64,000 nucleotides of DNA from JADMIH01 sp035274425 (lineage in GTDB: Bacteria > Chloroflexota > Chloroflexia > QHBQ01 > JADMIH01), in the NCBI GenBank assembly GCA_035274425.1, contig DATEOC010000077.1, positions 1 through 64,000 of the forward strand, written 5' to 3'. Below the pieces are notes generated by a model. It saw only the letters and a program-made list of their open reading frames with translations. It made no database searches and was not told the DNA's origin. Position numbers and translations under genes: made by a program. This document shows positions 1 to 8,663 of this stretch, in pieces. Numbering within the stretch: position 1 is the stretch's first letter; the number at the start of each line of letters is the position of its first letter.

Positions 1-140
1 TTCTGTATGGCTGCCTTCAACATCTTGGCTGCCTGGCATTGGCATGGTGGTCCTGATTGTCCTGTGGCTGACGAGGCGGGCAGAGTTCATCTCTCTATTG
101 CTGAGTTTAGCCTCTAAAACTAGCACCATTGGTTATCTAA

Positions 141-190
141 CTACTGCCTACTGCCTTCCGTCGTCTGTCGTCCGTCGTCCGTCGTCCATC
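141..190. repeat. Heptanucleotide arrays (CTGCCTA then GTCGTCC units)
   Basis: Two adjoining tandem arrays with a 7-base period: CTGCCTA-like units, then degenerate GTCGTCC units. The second array runs up to the stop codon of the minus-strand gene that ends at 189. Similar arrays with the same period recur in spacers across the window. Confidence 0.85.
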
Positions 191-3100
191 ACGGTCCCTC
201 ATACCCTCTCGTCACGATCTTGGAGACCTGGCCGCGGGTGGCGCTGTTCGCGGGGCGGAAGTACGGGCGGCTTTGGTCGTCGCACGGCTCGCCTGGGCCA
301 CCGCAGGGGTAGCCGCCTACGATGCCGCTCGAAGATACAGCTTCGATAAAGCCTGCGAAAGTGTGGTCGAGAGGCACGTCTGCGAATCTTGGGCTGGTAG
401 GGGCAGCTATCTCCATGCGGCGGGCGATGGCTACCACCTTACTGAGCTGCCCACGCGTGATGTTGTTCCCCGGCCTGAAGTATGGGCGGCTCTGTTCGTC
501 GCACGGCTCGCCTGGGCCACCACAGGGGTAGCCGCCGATAATGCTGTGGTCCGCCGCGGTCTCGACGTACGTATAAAAGGCGCTGCCAACCGGCACATCC
601 GCGAAGGTAGGCGTTTCCGGGTTCAAGAACGCCCCACCCGCCGCGTTGACCACCATCTTCAGCAGTTGCCCACGCGTCACACTCGCCCCAGGCCGGAAAT
701 AGCTCCACGGGCACGGCTCGCCGTCATTGCCGCAGGTGTAGCCGCTCACGTACCCCCGGCACGCCATCCAGTGTACGTACGGATAGAAGGTGTCCCCTTC
801 CGGCACGTCCGCGAACGCTATCGAGCAAGGCTGTTGTTCTTCTGGGACGCCAGGTGTGGGCGTACTGGAAGGGCATGTGCCGACAGTGTACGTAATCTGT
901 AGCTTCCAGGCGTGTATTGTGCCCACATCGAATGCACCCGCGTCGGTCACTTCCAGCTTCCAGGCTCCGGCGGCAGACTGCCCAATCAAGGCAGATAGCA
1001 ACTCCTCCGGGCGGTAGCTCCCCTGGCCCGGCGGGCAGGTGCTCCCAATGAGCGCGGCTGCTCCATTCGAAAGTGTGAAGCCCGTATTGGATGTAGACCA
1101 CACGTTGCTCCCGCACTCGTGGCTGAATAGCTCCACCCGCGTGCCCTGTGGGCTGATCAGGAATACCCTGAGATCGCTGGAGTAAGTGTGGGCAATCTTC
1201 AGACCCGTTACAGCGATGTCAGCTATCGTTCCCGTATCCCCAATGTTGAGCGTAGAGGTAGTGGTCCCCTGGTCCGGTATCGCTTTCGGCACGTCCAGGC
1301 TCGCATACACAGCCTGGCAGCTTGACCCCGGCGTGCTGGTCGGGCCTGACGTTACGGTGCTTATCGCCGTCGAAGTGCGTGTTGCAGTTCGAGTCGCGGT
1401 CCCTGTAGCTGTTCGAGTCGGCGTGCGCGTTGCCGTACCTGTGGAGGTTCTGGTGGACGTTGCAATCGTTGTTGAAGTACGCGTTGCAGTTCGCGTTGCG
1501 GTAGCTGACGACACCGCTGTGCTAACGCTCGTACGGGTGGGTGTGGCGCTCCTCGTAGATGTGTTGGTGGGTGCGGTCGTCGCGGTCCTGGTTGGCGTGC
1601 GTGTGGGAGTGGATGAAGGTATAGATGTGAAGGTAGGTGCAACTGTCGCGGCGGGCGTGCCGGTGCCACAGCTCGCGCCCGCATAGTTGATCCTCAGTCC
1701 CCACCCGTTCAGCGTCCCCGTATCGGAAGCGCCGTCGTCCGTAACTTCCAGGGTCCAGACCCCGGTCGCCTGCTGCCCCACCAGGGACGTAAGTGACCCC
1801 TCCGGGCGGTAGTTTCCCTGGCTGGGCGGGCAGGTAGAGCCTAGCAGAGTAGCCGCTCCACTTGAGAGGGTGAAGCCGGTATTGGCGGTGGTCCAGACGT
1901 TATTGCCGCACTTGTGTATGAAGAGGGTGACTCTCGTGCCTTGTGGGCTTACCAGGTATACAAGCAGGTCGCTGGCGTAGGTATGTGCTATGGTTATCCC
2001 CGTGACCTCTATACTGGAAATCGCAGACCCGCCGCTCACCGTCAGGGTAGAGAGCACCGTGCCGGGATCGGGTATCTGCTTCGGCACGTCGGTGCTGACG
2101 TAGTTGACCTGGCAGGCTGTAGGCACGGGAGTGGCGCTCTGGAACTGAGGCGTCTGGGTGGAGGTCGCGCTGGCTACTGGAGTGCGCGTTTGGGATGGGG
2201 TCGCGCTGGCAATGGGAGTTGGAGTCCGGCTCGGTGTGATCGTCACGCTCGATATGGGCGTATTCGTAGCCGTGCGCGTGCGTGTCGGCGTGGGCGGTGT
2301 GCCCGTAGCCGTTGGCGGCTGCGGCCGGGGCGTGCGAGTGGGGCGACTCCCAACGCTGTAGAAGCCATAGGGAGGACCGCACTGCCTGGGGCTACCGTCC
2401 CAGTACCCCGCGAAGCGGTCAAGTATGTTCGCCATCAACTGCTCGACGCGATGGTCGGCGTCGTTTGATAGCGCGTAAGACTGGAATACCTGGTTCGGGT
2501 AGGAGTGGTCTATCAGCCCCCACGACCAGTGTATGCTCCCCGCCGCGAATACCATCGCCCCGCTCGGAGCTGTATAGATCGTGGAGTTCTGCTTGTACGG
2601 CAGCCCGTTGTTGCCAATGACCATGCCATCTGACATCGCCTCGATGCCGGGAGGCGTCCCTCCGCTGCCGAGGAAAGCGTTCCACTCCTCCCCCACGATG
2701 TTGTTCACCACCACCCCCGGCTGCAATCCCGTGCAGTCGAAGTACCAGCTACTGGCGGGTGCGCTCACTGTCCAGGGGCCGTTGTACAGCGCATCGTCGT
2801 GGTAGCTCTGGTAGCCCGTCCCTACGAGCATATTTTCTGGTCGCCCCAGGTCGCGAAATGTGACAGTGCGGCGCGAAGGGTCCGGGTATGGGTCAAGGCT
2901 CGCATCTTTATAGCAAATGATAATGCGGTTCGGTCCGATACTTGAATCGCCCACCCGTATGTTCCAGTACGACTCGTTCCCGGAAGCGAATATGGTGTTC
3001 ACGCCGGAGGCTACAGCCGCCTCTACCGCATCACGCTCCTCCCAGCTCCAATACTCGTCATGCCCCATAATCAGGTACACGGGGTGTCCAAGCAGGAGGC

Positions 3101-3962
3101 TAGGATTGCCGGCGCGGTCAACGTCGCTGATATAGGTAACGTCATACCCCGACGCTTCCAGCCACCGTATCATCTCGTGCTCGTGAGTGAAGAATCCTCC
3201 CGTGCCAGCGCCCCCCAGGTATGGCCTGTCGAACGACACCTGGTACGCCCTGGTGCGGCCCTCGTTGTTGCCTGAGTAGTAGAGGCTCTCGCCGCCATAG
3301 CGGTTGTACGCCTGGTTGGTCTTCGTAGGCTCCATCACCAGGATGTCGGCTGGGTAGCTATCGTTGCGTATCGTGAAGTAGACGAAGAAGCGGAAGCCGT
3401 TATTGGAGTCGAGGCGCAGCAGGTAGAGGCCGCTTATCCAGTTGGGATCGGTGTTTATCGTGAACGTAGGCGACCAGGGGCACTGCACGAGGCCCGTGCT
3501 ACTGACCCGCGTGCAGTTGGGCTGCGCGGGCGTGGAGATGCCGCTGTAGGTGGTGTAGAGCCTCGCCCCGTGGTCCTGGTAGAAGCCGAGGCGGTAGAGG
3601 CGAGCGGAGAGGGAGCTACCCAACGACTTGACGTGGATATTGACGGGGCTGCCCGCGTCGACGCTCACCGCGCCCGGAAAGGCCGACAGCGCGTTGATGT
3701 CGTAGTTACCGATGTTGGCCCACTCGTCGGTGCCCGGTAGCGCGTTCTCCTGCGTGATACGGTTGGTGAGTGGCCGCCCTGGGAGGCGTGTTTCTACCTC
3801 CGGTTGAAGCCGGACCTGGGGAGAATTGGCTTTGGCGTTGCCGGCCCGCTCGTCAGGAGACGCGAATACGTCCGAGATTGGCACGCTCGCGCCGAAGGCC
3901 AGAAGAGACAGCACAACCCCGGCGATCAGCCGGAACGCCGGGGTCTTACGTCGTAACAACAT
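189..3962 (-). CDS. Secreted multidomain protein: N,N-dimethylformamidase-like domain, two P domains, three SLH repeats
   Basis: A 1257-residue exported surface protein. The N-terminal 35 residues form a signal peptide (charged MLLRRK, then a hydrophobic core). Residues about 60-545 resemble the large-subunit domain of N,N-dimethylformamidase (segments HEHEMIRWLEASGYDVTY and MGHDEYWSWEERDAVE). Two Pro/Thr/Ser-rich linkers (about 545-615 and 767-878) flank the first of two P/proprotein-convertase-like domains (about 616-766 and 880-1030), which are close copies sharing VSPQGTRV and GSTCPP. Three SLH repeats (about 1045-1257; TRGQLLKMVV, TRGQLSKVVA, TRGQVSKIVT) should anchor it to the cell wall. 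An AGGAG lies nine bases before the ATG. The domain calls are family knowledge. Amidase activity is not shown, because the enzyme domain may be used here as a scaffold. Confidence 0.85.
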   Translation of the reverse strand: MLLRRKTPAFRLIAGVVLSLLAFGASVPISDVFASPDERAGNAKANSPQVRLQPEVETRLPGRPLTNRITQENALPGTDEWANIGNYDINALSAFPGAVSVDAGSPVNIHVKSLGSSLSARLYRLGFYQDHGARLYTTYSGISTPAQPNCTRVSSTGLVQCPWSPTFTINTDPNWISGLYLLRLDSNNGFRFFVYFTIRNDSYPADILVMEPTKTNQAYNRYGGESLYYSGNNEGRTRAYQVSFDRPYLGGAGTGGFFTHEHEMIRWLEASGYDVTYISDVDRAGNPSLLLGHPVYLIMGHDEYWSWEERDAVEAAVASGVNTIFASGNESYWNIRVGDSSIGPNRIIICYKDASLDPYPDPSRRTVTFRDLGRPENMLVGTGYQSYHDDALYNGPWTVSAPASSWYFDCTGLQPGVVVNNIVGEEWNAFLGSGGTPPGIEAMSDGMVIGNNGLPYKQNSTIYTAPSGAMVFAAGSIHWSWGLIDHSYPNQVFQSYALSNDADHRVEQLMANILDRFAGYWDGSPRQCGPPYGFYSVGSRPTRTPRPQPPTATGTPPTPTRTRTATNTPISSVTITPSRTPTPIASATPSQTRTPVASATSTQTPQFQSATPVPTACQVNYVSTDVPKQIPDPGTVLSTLTVSGGSAISSIEVTGITIAHTYASDLLVYLVSPQGTRVTLFIHKCGNNVWTTANTGFTLSSGAATLLGSTCPPSQGNYRPEGSLTSLVGQQATGVWTLEVTDDGASDTGTLNGWGLRINYAGASCGTGTPAATVAPTFTSIPSSTPTRTPTRTATTAPTNTSTRSATPTRTSVSTAVSSATATRTATRTSTTIATSTRTSTGTATRTPTRTATGTATRTATRTSTAISTVTSGPTSTPGSSCQAVYASLDVPKAIPDQGTTTSTLNIGDTGTIADIAVTGLKIAHTYSSDLRVFLISPQGTRVELFSHECGSNVWSTSNTGFTLSNGAAALIGSTCPPGQGSYRPEELLSALIGQSAAGAWKLEVTDAGAFDVGTIHAWKLQITYTVGTCPSSTPTPGVPEEQQPCSIAFADVPEGDTFYPYVHWMACRGYVSGYTCGNDGEPCPWSYFRPGASVTRGQLLKMVVNAAGGAFLNPETPTFADVPVGSAFYTYVETAADHSIIGGYPCGGPGEPCDEQSRPYFRPGNNITRGQLSKVVAIARRMEIAAPTSPRFADVPLDHTFAGFIEAVSSSGIVGGYPCGGPGEPCDDQSRPYFRPANSATRGQVSKIVTRGYEGP

Positions 3963-4115
3963 TGTCTGTGCTCCTGTAAGTAGTGGAAGGAGAGACTACT
4001 TGCATTGACCTTATCTTACAGGAGCTTCCGGGGCGTGCCTATCCCTCAAAGGTGTTACCTTTGTATGAATAGAGGTCATGTACTTTATCCCAATGGTCCT
4101 ACTACTTACTTGGCC

Positions 4116-4171
4116 CTCAATAAAAGGCAGGAAAACAGGTTGTGTAGCCTGTTTTCCTGCCTTTTATTGAG
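4116..4171. terminator. Perfect 24-bp hairpin terminator
   Basis: Arms 4116-4139 and 4148-4171 are perfectly complementary, with an 8-base loop. The hairpin lies 98 bases past the stop of the minus-strand GHL15-like gene that ends at 4269, and upstream of the SLH gene, so it probably ends the former transcript. No separate U-tract follows; the T-rich run is inside the arm. I see nothing else in the rest of the 306-base gap 3963-4268. Confidence 0.7.
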
Positions 4172-4268
4172 AACTTCGGATTCTCTGCCTGGTAATCGGC
4201 TGAATCTTATCTGCACATAGACTTCTCTTAACATGTGCAGTTTAGTTTGTGGCCCCTAAGGCACTCGG

Positions 4269-5630
4269 CTAATTCCCAGGCTCAAGCGCCAATCGCCCTG
4301 AATGCGTGTTCGAATCCACCTCGACGTATCCCCCAACGAACTCCCGCCGCCACACCCCACGCGATACCTCCGTGCGCTGGCCTGTAGGCGCGCCCAACGC
4401 CAGTGCCGTCTCATACTCAGGGTAGAGCCACAGCGCGTCGTAATAGGAGTCGAACCGCGTGTAGCGGAACGAGGAGCTACCGTTCGCCACCAGCATGTAG
4501 CTTGCCAGGGTGTACAAGAGGCGCTCTTTGTCGTCACGAGCACCCTGCCCGACCATCACCAGCCCCTTCCCCGACTGTATCCATTGCTCGGCCCGGTCCA
4601 TCTGCGCCAGCCACTCCCCATCCGTGCGCCATCCGTCGAGCCAGCGCACCGCGAACGACTCGTCCATCGCCCCGTCCAGGTAAGGCGCGTATGCGTCCCA
4701 CGCTCCCGGCCCCAGCTGCCCTCCCACCATGTTAGCCCACACGGGCCAATCTCCGAGTCTCTCTCGCAGCCCCGCCAGCCACCCCGCCATCGCATCGCGC
4801 CATGCGTTGTCGCTCGCAAACTCGCGCACCCGCCCATCGCTGTTCTTCGCCTCGCGGGTCGTCCTCCCCAGGTCGAGGTCCAGGTTATCGAGCCATAGTC
4901 CGTCGTATCCCCAGTGGTCGCGGGCGTAAACGAGCCTGCTATATGAGAAATCCCTCCAGCCAGGGTGACTAGGGTTCATCACGTATGTGTATCGCTGAGT
5001 GCCGAAATAGTCCTCGACCAGCCTCTCGCCCTTGCCGTTGTGCAGGAACCACGCCTCGTTAGGGTGGATGTACTTGCAAAAATCACCCTTCTCCCACGCC
5101 ACGTTGTTGTCATACGGCGTATAATTCGCGTCGCACGCCGCCGATGCGTCGCGGTAAGGTCCAGGGCCTTCCACCGCGTAGGCGGTCACGTAGGTGTAGA
5201 TTGGCCCCTTGAACCCTGCGGCGCGCAACTCCTCCATGAACGGGATGTCGCTCGGCCCCGTCAGGTGTATATAACGATGCTCGGCAGCGACCGTCTTCGC
5301 GGAAGAGCCGTCGGGAGGTTTGTGGAACCAGGCGAGGCCGAAGGCGGGGGTCGTGGGCAGGGGGGTCGAAGTAGGTTGCACCTCAAGCGTTGGAGGCGTC
5401 GTGCTGGGCACGCAGAGCACAGGCATACCGGGGATGAAGACCGTCGGGGTACCGGTAGCGCCTGCTTGCGCGAGCACCGGGGCGACTATGGGGGTATACG
5501 TTTCCTCCCGCTGCCTCGCCGCCGATGCGACCAGGAGGGGCACGCAAACCGCCAGGGCGACCAGCCCCACTATCCTCAGCATGGCCCAGTCTTTACGCGA
5601 ATCCCCTTTCTTTAGCCCCATCTCCACCAT
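4269..5630 (-). CDS. Putative secreted glycoside hydrolase, GHL15-like
   Basis: A 453-residue protein with an N-terminal membrane or signal segment (MLRIVGLVALAVCVPLLVAS) and a Thr/Pro-rich stretch up to about residue 95. A TIM-barrel-like catalytic region follows. The segment YDGLWLDNLDLDLG (about 240-253) matches the acidic strand-end motif typical of the hypothetical glycosyl hydrolase GHL15 group and related barrels. GFKGPIYTYVTAYAV and VWANMVGGQLG are consistent with other barrel strands. The chosen ATG at 5630 has AGAGG nine bases upstream; a TTG three codons earlier is the alternative. The substrate is unknown. Proximity to other exported proteins suggests polysaccharide work at the surface, which is inference. 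Confidence 0.65.
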   Translation of the reverse strand: MVEMGLKKGDSRKDWAMLRIVGLVALAVCVPLLVASAARQREETYTPIVAPVLAQAGATGTPTVFIPGMPVLCVPSTTPPTLEVQPTSTPLPTTPAFGLAWFHKPPDGSSAKTVAAEHRYIHLTGPSDIPFMEELRAAGFKGPIYTYVTAYAVEGPGPYRDASAACDANYTPYDNNVAWEKGDFCKYIHPNEAWFLHNGKGERLVEDYFGTQRYTYVMNPSHPGWRDFSYSRLVYARDHWGYDGLWLDNLDLDLGRTTREAKNSDGRVREFASDNAWRDAMAGWLAGLRERLGDWPVWANMVGGQLGPGAWDAYAPYLDGAMDESFAVRWLDGWRTDGEWLAQMDRAEQWIQSGKGLVMVGQGARDDKERLLYTLASYMLVANGSSSFRYTRFDSYYDALWLYPEYETALALGAPTGQRTEVSRGVWRREFVGGYVEVDSNTHSGRLALEPGN

Positions 5631-5763
5631 GTAGCCCAACCTCTACTTTCTACGACCCATCCTGCGACGCACGCATCCATATCGCTCCGTCTATACTATT
5701 GTACATGACAGATGCGCCAACCCAATCCCCCAAATGGATTAGTTGTCGTGGAGATATGGGCTA

Positions 5764-5850
5764 CTTTGGGGATCGGGGATCGGGGGTCGGGCATTAGGGA
5801 TCAGCACGAATACTGAACCCCGACCCCCGATCCCTATTCCCCGACCCCTT
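5764..5850. repeat. GGGGATC heptad array with inverted second half
   Basis: Units of 7 bases (GGGGATC, GGGGATC, GGGGGTC) at 5765-5790 are answered by complementary units (CCCCGAC, CCCCGAT) at about 5817-5846. The spacer can therefore fold into a long GC-rich hairpin directly after the stop of the minus-strand gene ending at 5853. It could act as a terminator for that gene. Confidence 0.75.
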
Positions 5851-5852
5851 AC

Positions 5853-6455
5853 TTACGCGGGCGTGGCTGGAGGCTGATTAGGCGCGGGTTTTTTCTGCGC
5901 AGGGCGGTAGAAGCGTGGTAAGGAGGCTATTATCAGAGGCACCCCGGCGAATATCCCGAAGAGGAGCGTGCTGTATTCGACGAAGAAATCCTGAAACTGT
6001 AGCACTCCATAAACGCCCATCTCTATCAGCTCACCAAGGAAGAAGGAGGCCGCCGCAAGCATCCAGAATTTGCGATTGACCTGGAACGCCGTAGCCGCAT
6101 ACCCGATTCCTAACAGCATCAGCCATATAGCAGGCAAGTCGGTTAGATACTGTATGTTGTATCCCTTATCGAACTTGATGATATAGAGGGTGAAAAACCA
6201 CCCTACCGCTATGACCGCTATCCACGCGGCGAAGTTCTTACCCAGTCCGTGCGTCATACACACGACCTGCCCCGCCACCCCTATTACGCTCAATACCCCC
6301 CATACGATAAGCGTCGTATCGATACTCAAGCTGAGAAATTGCTGTGCTACTCCTCCGAGCACTAGCATGACTCCCCAGATAGCCATCAGGGATGGAGCCT
6401 TGTTTATGTGCAGAGCCTCGCTCACGCGCAAGTGCGTTGCTTTCATGTTTATCAT
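5853..6455 (-). CDS. Polytopic membrane protein of unknown function
   Basis: A 200-residue protein that I do not recognise. It shows about six hydrophobic segments, including LMAIWGVMLVLGGVAQQF, WIAVIAVGWFFTLYIIKF, LPAIWLMLLGIGYAATAF and YSTLLFGIFAGVPLIIASL, and ends in a Pro/Lys-rich cytoplasmic-looking tail. The ATG at 6455 has AAGGAG nine bases upstream. It lies 128 bases behind the cupredoxin lipoprotein gene on the same strand and may be cotranscribed with it, so an inner-membrane role linked to redox or metal handling is conceivable but not shown. Confidence 0.75.
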   Translation of the reverse strand: MINMKATHLRVSEALHINKAPSLMAIWGVMLVLGGVAQQFLSLSIDTTLIVWGVLSVIGVAGQVVCMTHGLGKNFAAWIAVIAVGWFFTLYIIKFDKGYNIQYLTDLPAIWLMLLGIGYAATAFQVNRKFWMLAAASFFLGELIEMGVYGVLQFQDFFVEYSTLLFGIFAGVPLIIASLPRFYRPAQKKPAPNQPPATPA

Positions 6456-6490
6456 AGTTCTTGACTCCTTGATCCAGAGTGACCGCGCCG

Positions 6491-6580
6491 GTAGTCAGTA
6501 ATCGGTAGTCGCTGTAAAACGATCACAATTACTAACTACGGTTCAGGTTTCATCTCCTGCCTACTGCCTACTGCCTACTA
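6491..6580. repeat. Heptad arrays (TAGTCAG-like and CTGCCTA units)
   Basis: 6491-6511 reads as three degenerate 7-base units (TAGTCAG, TAATCGG, TAGTCGC). 6556-6580 holds three CTGCCTA-type units, like those at 141-160. They fill most of the spacer between the lipoprotein gene and the membrane protein gene. Confidence 0.7.
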
Positions 6581-6583
6581 ACA

Positions 6584-8413
6584 TCACGGCTGCACGCTAA
6601 TAACCGCAGCCATCCCTTGTCCATCGGGGCCGCCATGCAGGGCGCAGTAGTATTTTAGCTCTCCCGCGCTCTTGACTGTGAAGCTGAAGCTCTGGTCCTT
6701 TCGCAAGGTGCCGCTGTCGAAGGCGTTGTTATCGGCGGTGGCGGTGTGGGGCGCATTGCCCTTGTTGACCCAGGTGATGGTAGTGCCCACTTTCACTGCT
6801 GGGGCCTTGCCGAACTCGAAGTCGAGCATGTCAATCGTGACACCGCTCCCTCCCCCATCCTGGGGTGCGGTGGTTGGACTTGCCTCTGCGACGGGAGCCT
6901 GGGTAGGCGCTACCGCAGTAGGTGGCGTGGCAGCGTTACCCCCACCAACCGGGATGGCCGCCATGAGTTGCGCGTGCTGGTAGCTCGTCAGCGCGCCGCC
7001 GCTCCCTGGGACTGGAAGTATCTGCCCCTCGCCACTCAAGTCCACGCCGTTGAGCGCCTGGTTGCCCAGCTTCACTATCTCGGCGACGATTGGCGCGCTC
7101 GCTGCCGTATCTCCCGCCTTCAGCGCCTCCAGCGCCTTGTCGCGTATGCTCGTAACCCAGCCCGATACGTTATCTACGGTGATACCTACGTGCCCGGCGT
7201 GCAGCTTGATGTCGTCTGTGGCGTCTGCTGTGGTGGCGGCAAGCTCGGCGTGGTCCTTAGAACCTTGCAGATAGCCGAGTTGGTCGCCATTCTGGAGCAG
7301 TCCCCACCCATCGCCAGGGTTCGTTGACTTGCCATCCTTATTCAAATCGCCAAAGTTGGGACCTTTCGCCCCTTCTATGATGTTGACCAGATGCTCGGCA
7401 TGCAACTTCACCCCCGCCAGGTTGCCGGCCGCCTGGGTATCGCGCATCAGCTTGGCGTGCTCGTTCACCTTGTCTACCTCCGCCAGCAGCCCCACTTCGA
7501 GGCCAATCTTGTTCGGTGTAGCGTCGAAGCTGACGAGCAGGTGGCGGATATGTACGAGGGCCTTCGGCGGCAATTGCCCGCTGAGCACCATGTCGCTCGA
7601 AGGTACTGCCGGAGTTACTTCCAATTCCTCGTTAGTGACCTTGAACGCATCGTATAACGCTAAGAGGTTCTCCTTGCCCGGCGTGGAGAAGTTGATTTTC
7701 AGCCCGCCGCTGGCATCGGGAGTGATGCGCCCCAGGCTGGCGCTAGCGCCCGTAGAGCCGTTCACCAGCCACGCGTATTGCGCCTTCCCGGCTGGCCTCT
7801 CCGGCAGACTCCCTATAGCTATAATAGCCTGGTCGGTCTTCTGAGCATCGTCTTTGAAGCGCACGCTCCCGGCGGCTTTAGCAGGCTCCGCCGTAGCTGT
7901 AGCCTGGGCCACTTCGACCGTCGCGGTCGGTGCCACAACCAGTACGGTTGGAGTATCAGCCGCCGGCTGAGTAGGCGTGTTGTCTGCTACTGCTGGGGTC
8001 GGCTCACCTCCCCCTCCCGCGGTGACGATGATCTTCCCGGCCATGCCGGAACCTGGGCTGCCGTGGAACTCGCAGTAATATCCGAACGTACCTGGTGTAT
8101 CGAACTTCCGAGAGAAAACGGCATCCTTTGCCATATCACCCGACTTGTAGGCGTTGTCGTCCGCCGTGACGGTATGCTTGCGCGCTTCGGTGTTGGTCCA
8201 CTTGACGGTGGAGCCTGCGGCAACCGTGATCTCAGCAGGCTCGTACTTGTTGTCCTTCATGCTGACTGTGACCTCGCTCGCCGCGCCTGGTGTAGCTCCC
8301 GTGTTGGTCACGGGCGTGCTTGCGGGTACCTGTGGCTCGCCGCACGCCGACAGCATCGGCACAAGCAGCAGTAAGGCCACTATAGTAACAAGAAATCGCC
8401 TCTTCTTTAGCAT
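6584..8413 (-). CDS. Lipoprotein with two terminal cupredoxin domains
   Basis: A 609-residue lipoprotein. The lipobox LSAC puts the lipidated cysteine at residue 24. Cupredoxin 1 (about 47-131) has the type-1 copper set His80, Cys114, His117 and Met124. Cupredoxin 2 (about 525-607) repeats it as His556, Cys590, His593 and Met601, with the same His-Cys spacing of 34. Between them, about 180-265 resembles the beta-sandwich found at the end of anti-sigma-K-like proteins. About 270-500 is helical and His-rich (HIRHLLVSF, KLHAEHLVNIIEG, LHAGHVG) and I cannot assign it. AGGAGG precedes the ATG. Probable role: extracytoplasmic electron transfer or copper binding. Both copper sites look intact. Confidence 0.85.
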   Translation of the reverse strand: MLKKRRFLVTIVALLLLVPMLSACGEPQVPASTPVTNTGATPGAASEVTVSMKDNKYEPAEITVAAGSTVKWTNTEARKHTVTADDNAYKSGDMAKDAVFSRKFDTPGTFGYYCEFHGSPGSGMAGKIIVTAGGGGEPTPAVADNTPTQPAADTPTVLVVAPTATVEVAQATATAEPAKAAGSVRFKDDAQKTDQAIIAIGSLPERPAGKAQYAWLVNGSTGASASLGRITPDASGGLKINFSTPGKENLLALYDAFKVTNEELEVTPAVPSSDMVLSGQLPPKALVHIRHLLVSFDATPNKIGLEVGLLAEVDKVNEHAKLMRDTQAAGNLAGVKLHAEHLVNIIEGAKGPNFGDLNKDGKSTNPGDGWGLLQNGDQLGYLQGSKDHAELAATTADATDDIKLHAGHVGITVDNVSGWVTSIRDKALEALKAGDTAASAPIVAEIVKLGNQALNGVDLSGEGQILPVPGSGGALTSYQHAQLMAAIPVGGGNAATPPTAVAPTQAPVAEASPTTAPQDGGGSGVTIDMLDFEFGKAPAVKVGTTITWVNKGNAPHTATADNNAFDSGTLRKDQSFSFTVKSAGELKYYCALHGGPDGQGMAAVISVQP

Positions 8414-8527
8414 CCTGGCCTCCTGGGTGGAATAGCACGACCCTCATGCAGTCTGATGAACAAGGCAAAGAGCGCCCTCATGATTAAGTACCTTCTTGCA
8501 AAGGCCCGTGTTGGGTCGCTCGGCTGG

Positions 8528-8544
8528 GGAACGCAACACGTTCC
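8528..8544. promoter_or_regulatory. Short inverted repeat upstream of the cupredoxin lipoprotein
   Basis: GGAACG and CGTTCC face each other across five bases, about 115 bases before the lipoprotein start. On the minus strand the gap also holds a weak TTGCTC-17-ATAAAA promoter-like pair near 8565-8605. The inverted repeat may be an operator. The rest of 8414-8663 shows nothing I can name. Confidence 0.25.
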
Positions 8545-8663
8545 TATTGCCCTTGGTGTTACGTCTATTTTATGGTCTGTTCGAGTGTAGGAGCAATATA
8601 CCGCATTGCCTCAGGGTGAGTCAATAGGTTTTGGGCGTGCAAATATTCTGATGTACCCGTTAT

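Noticed and set aside
1186..1686. Long plus-strand open frame of Val/Arg-rich repeats
   Set aside because: It is the antisense of the Thr/Pro-rich linker of the 189-3962 protein; the repetitive codons keep several frames open.
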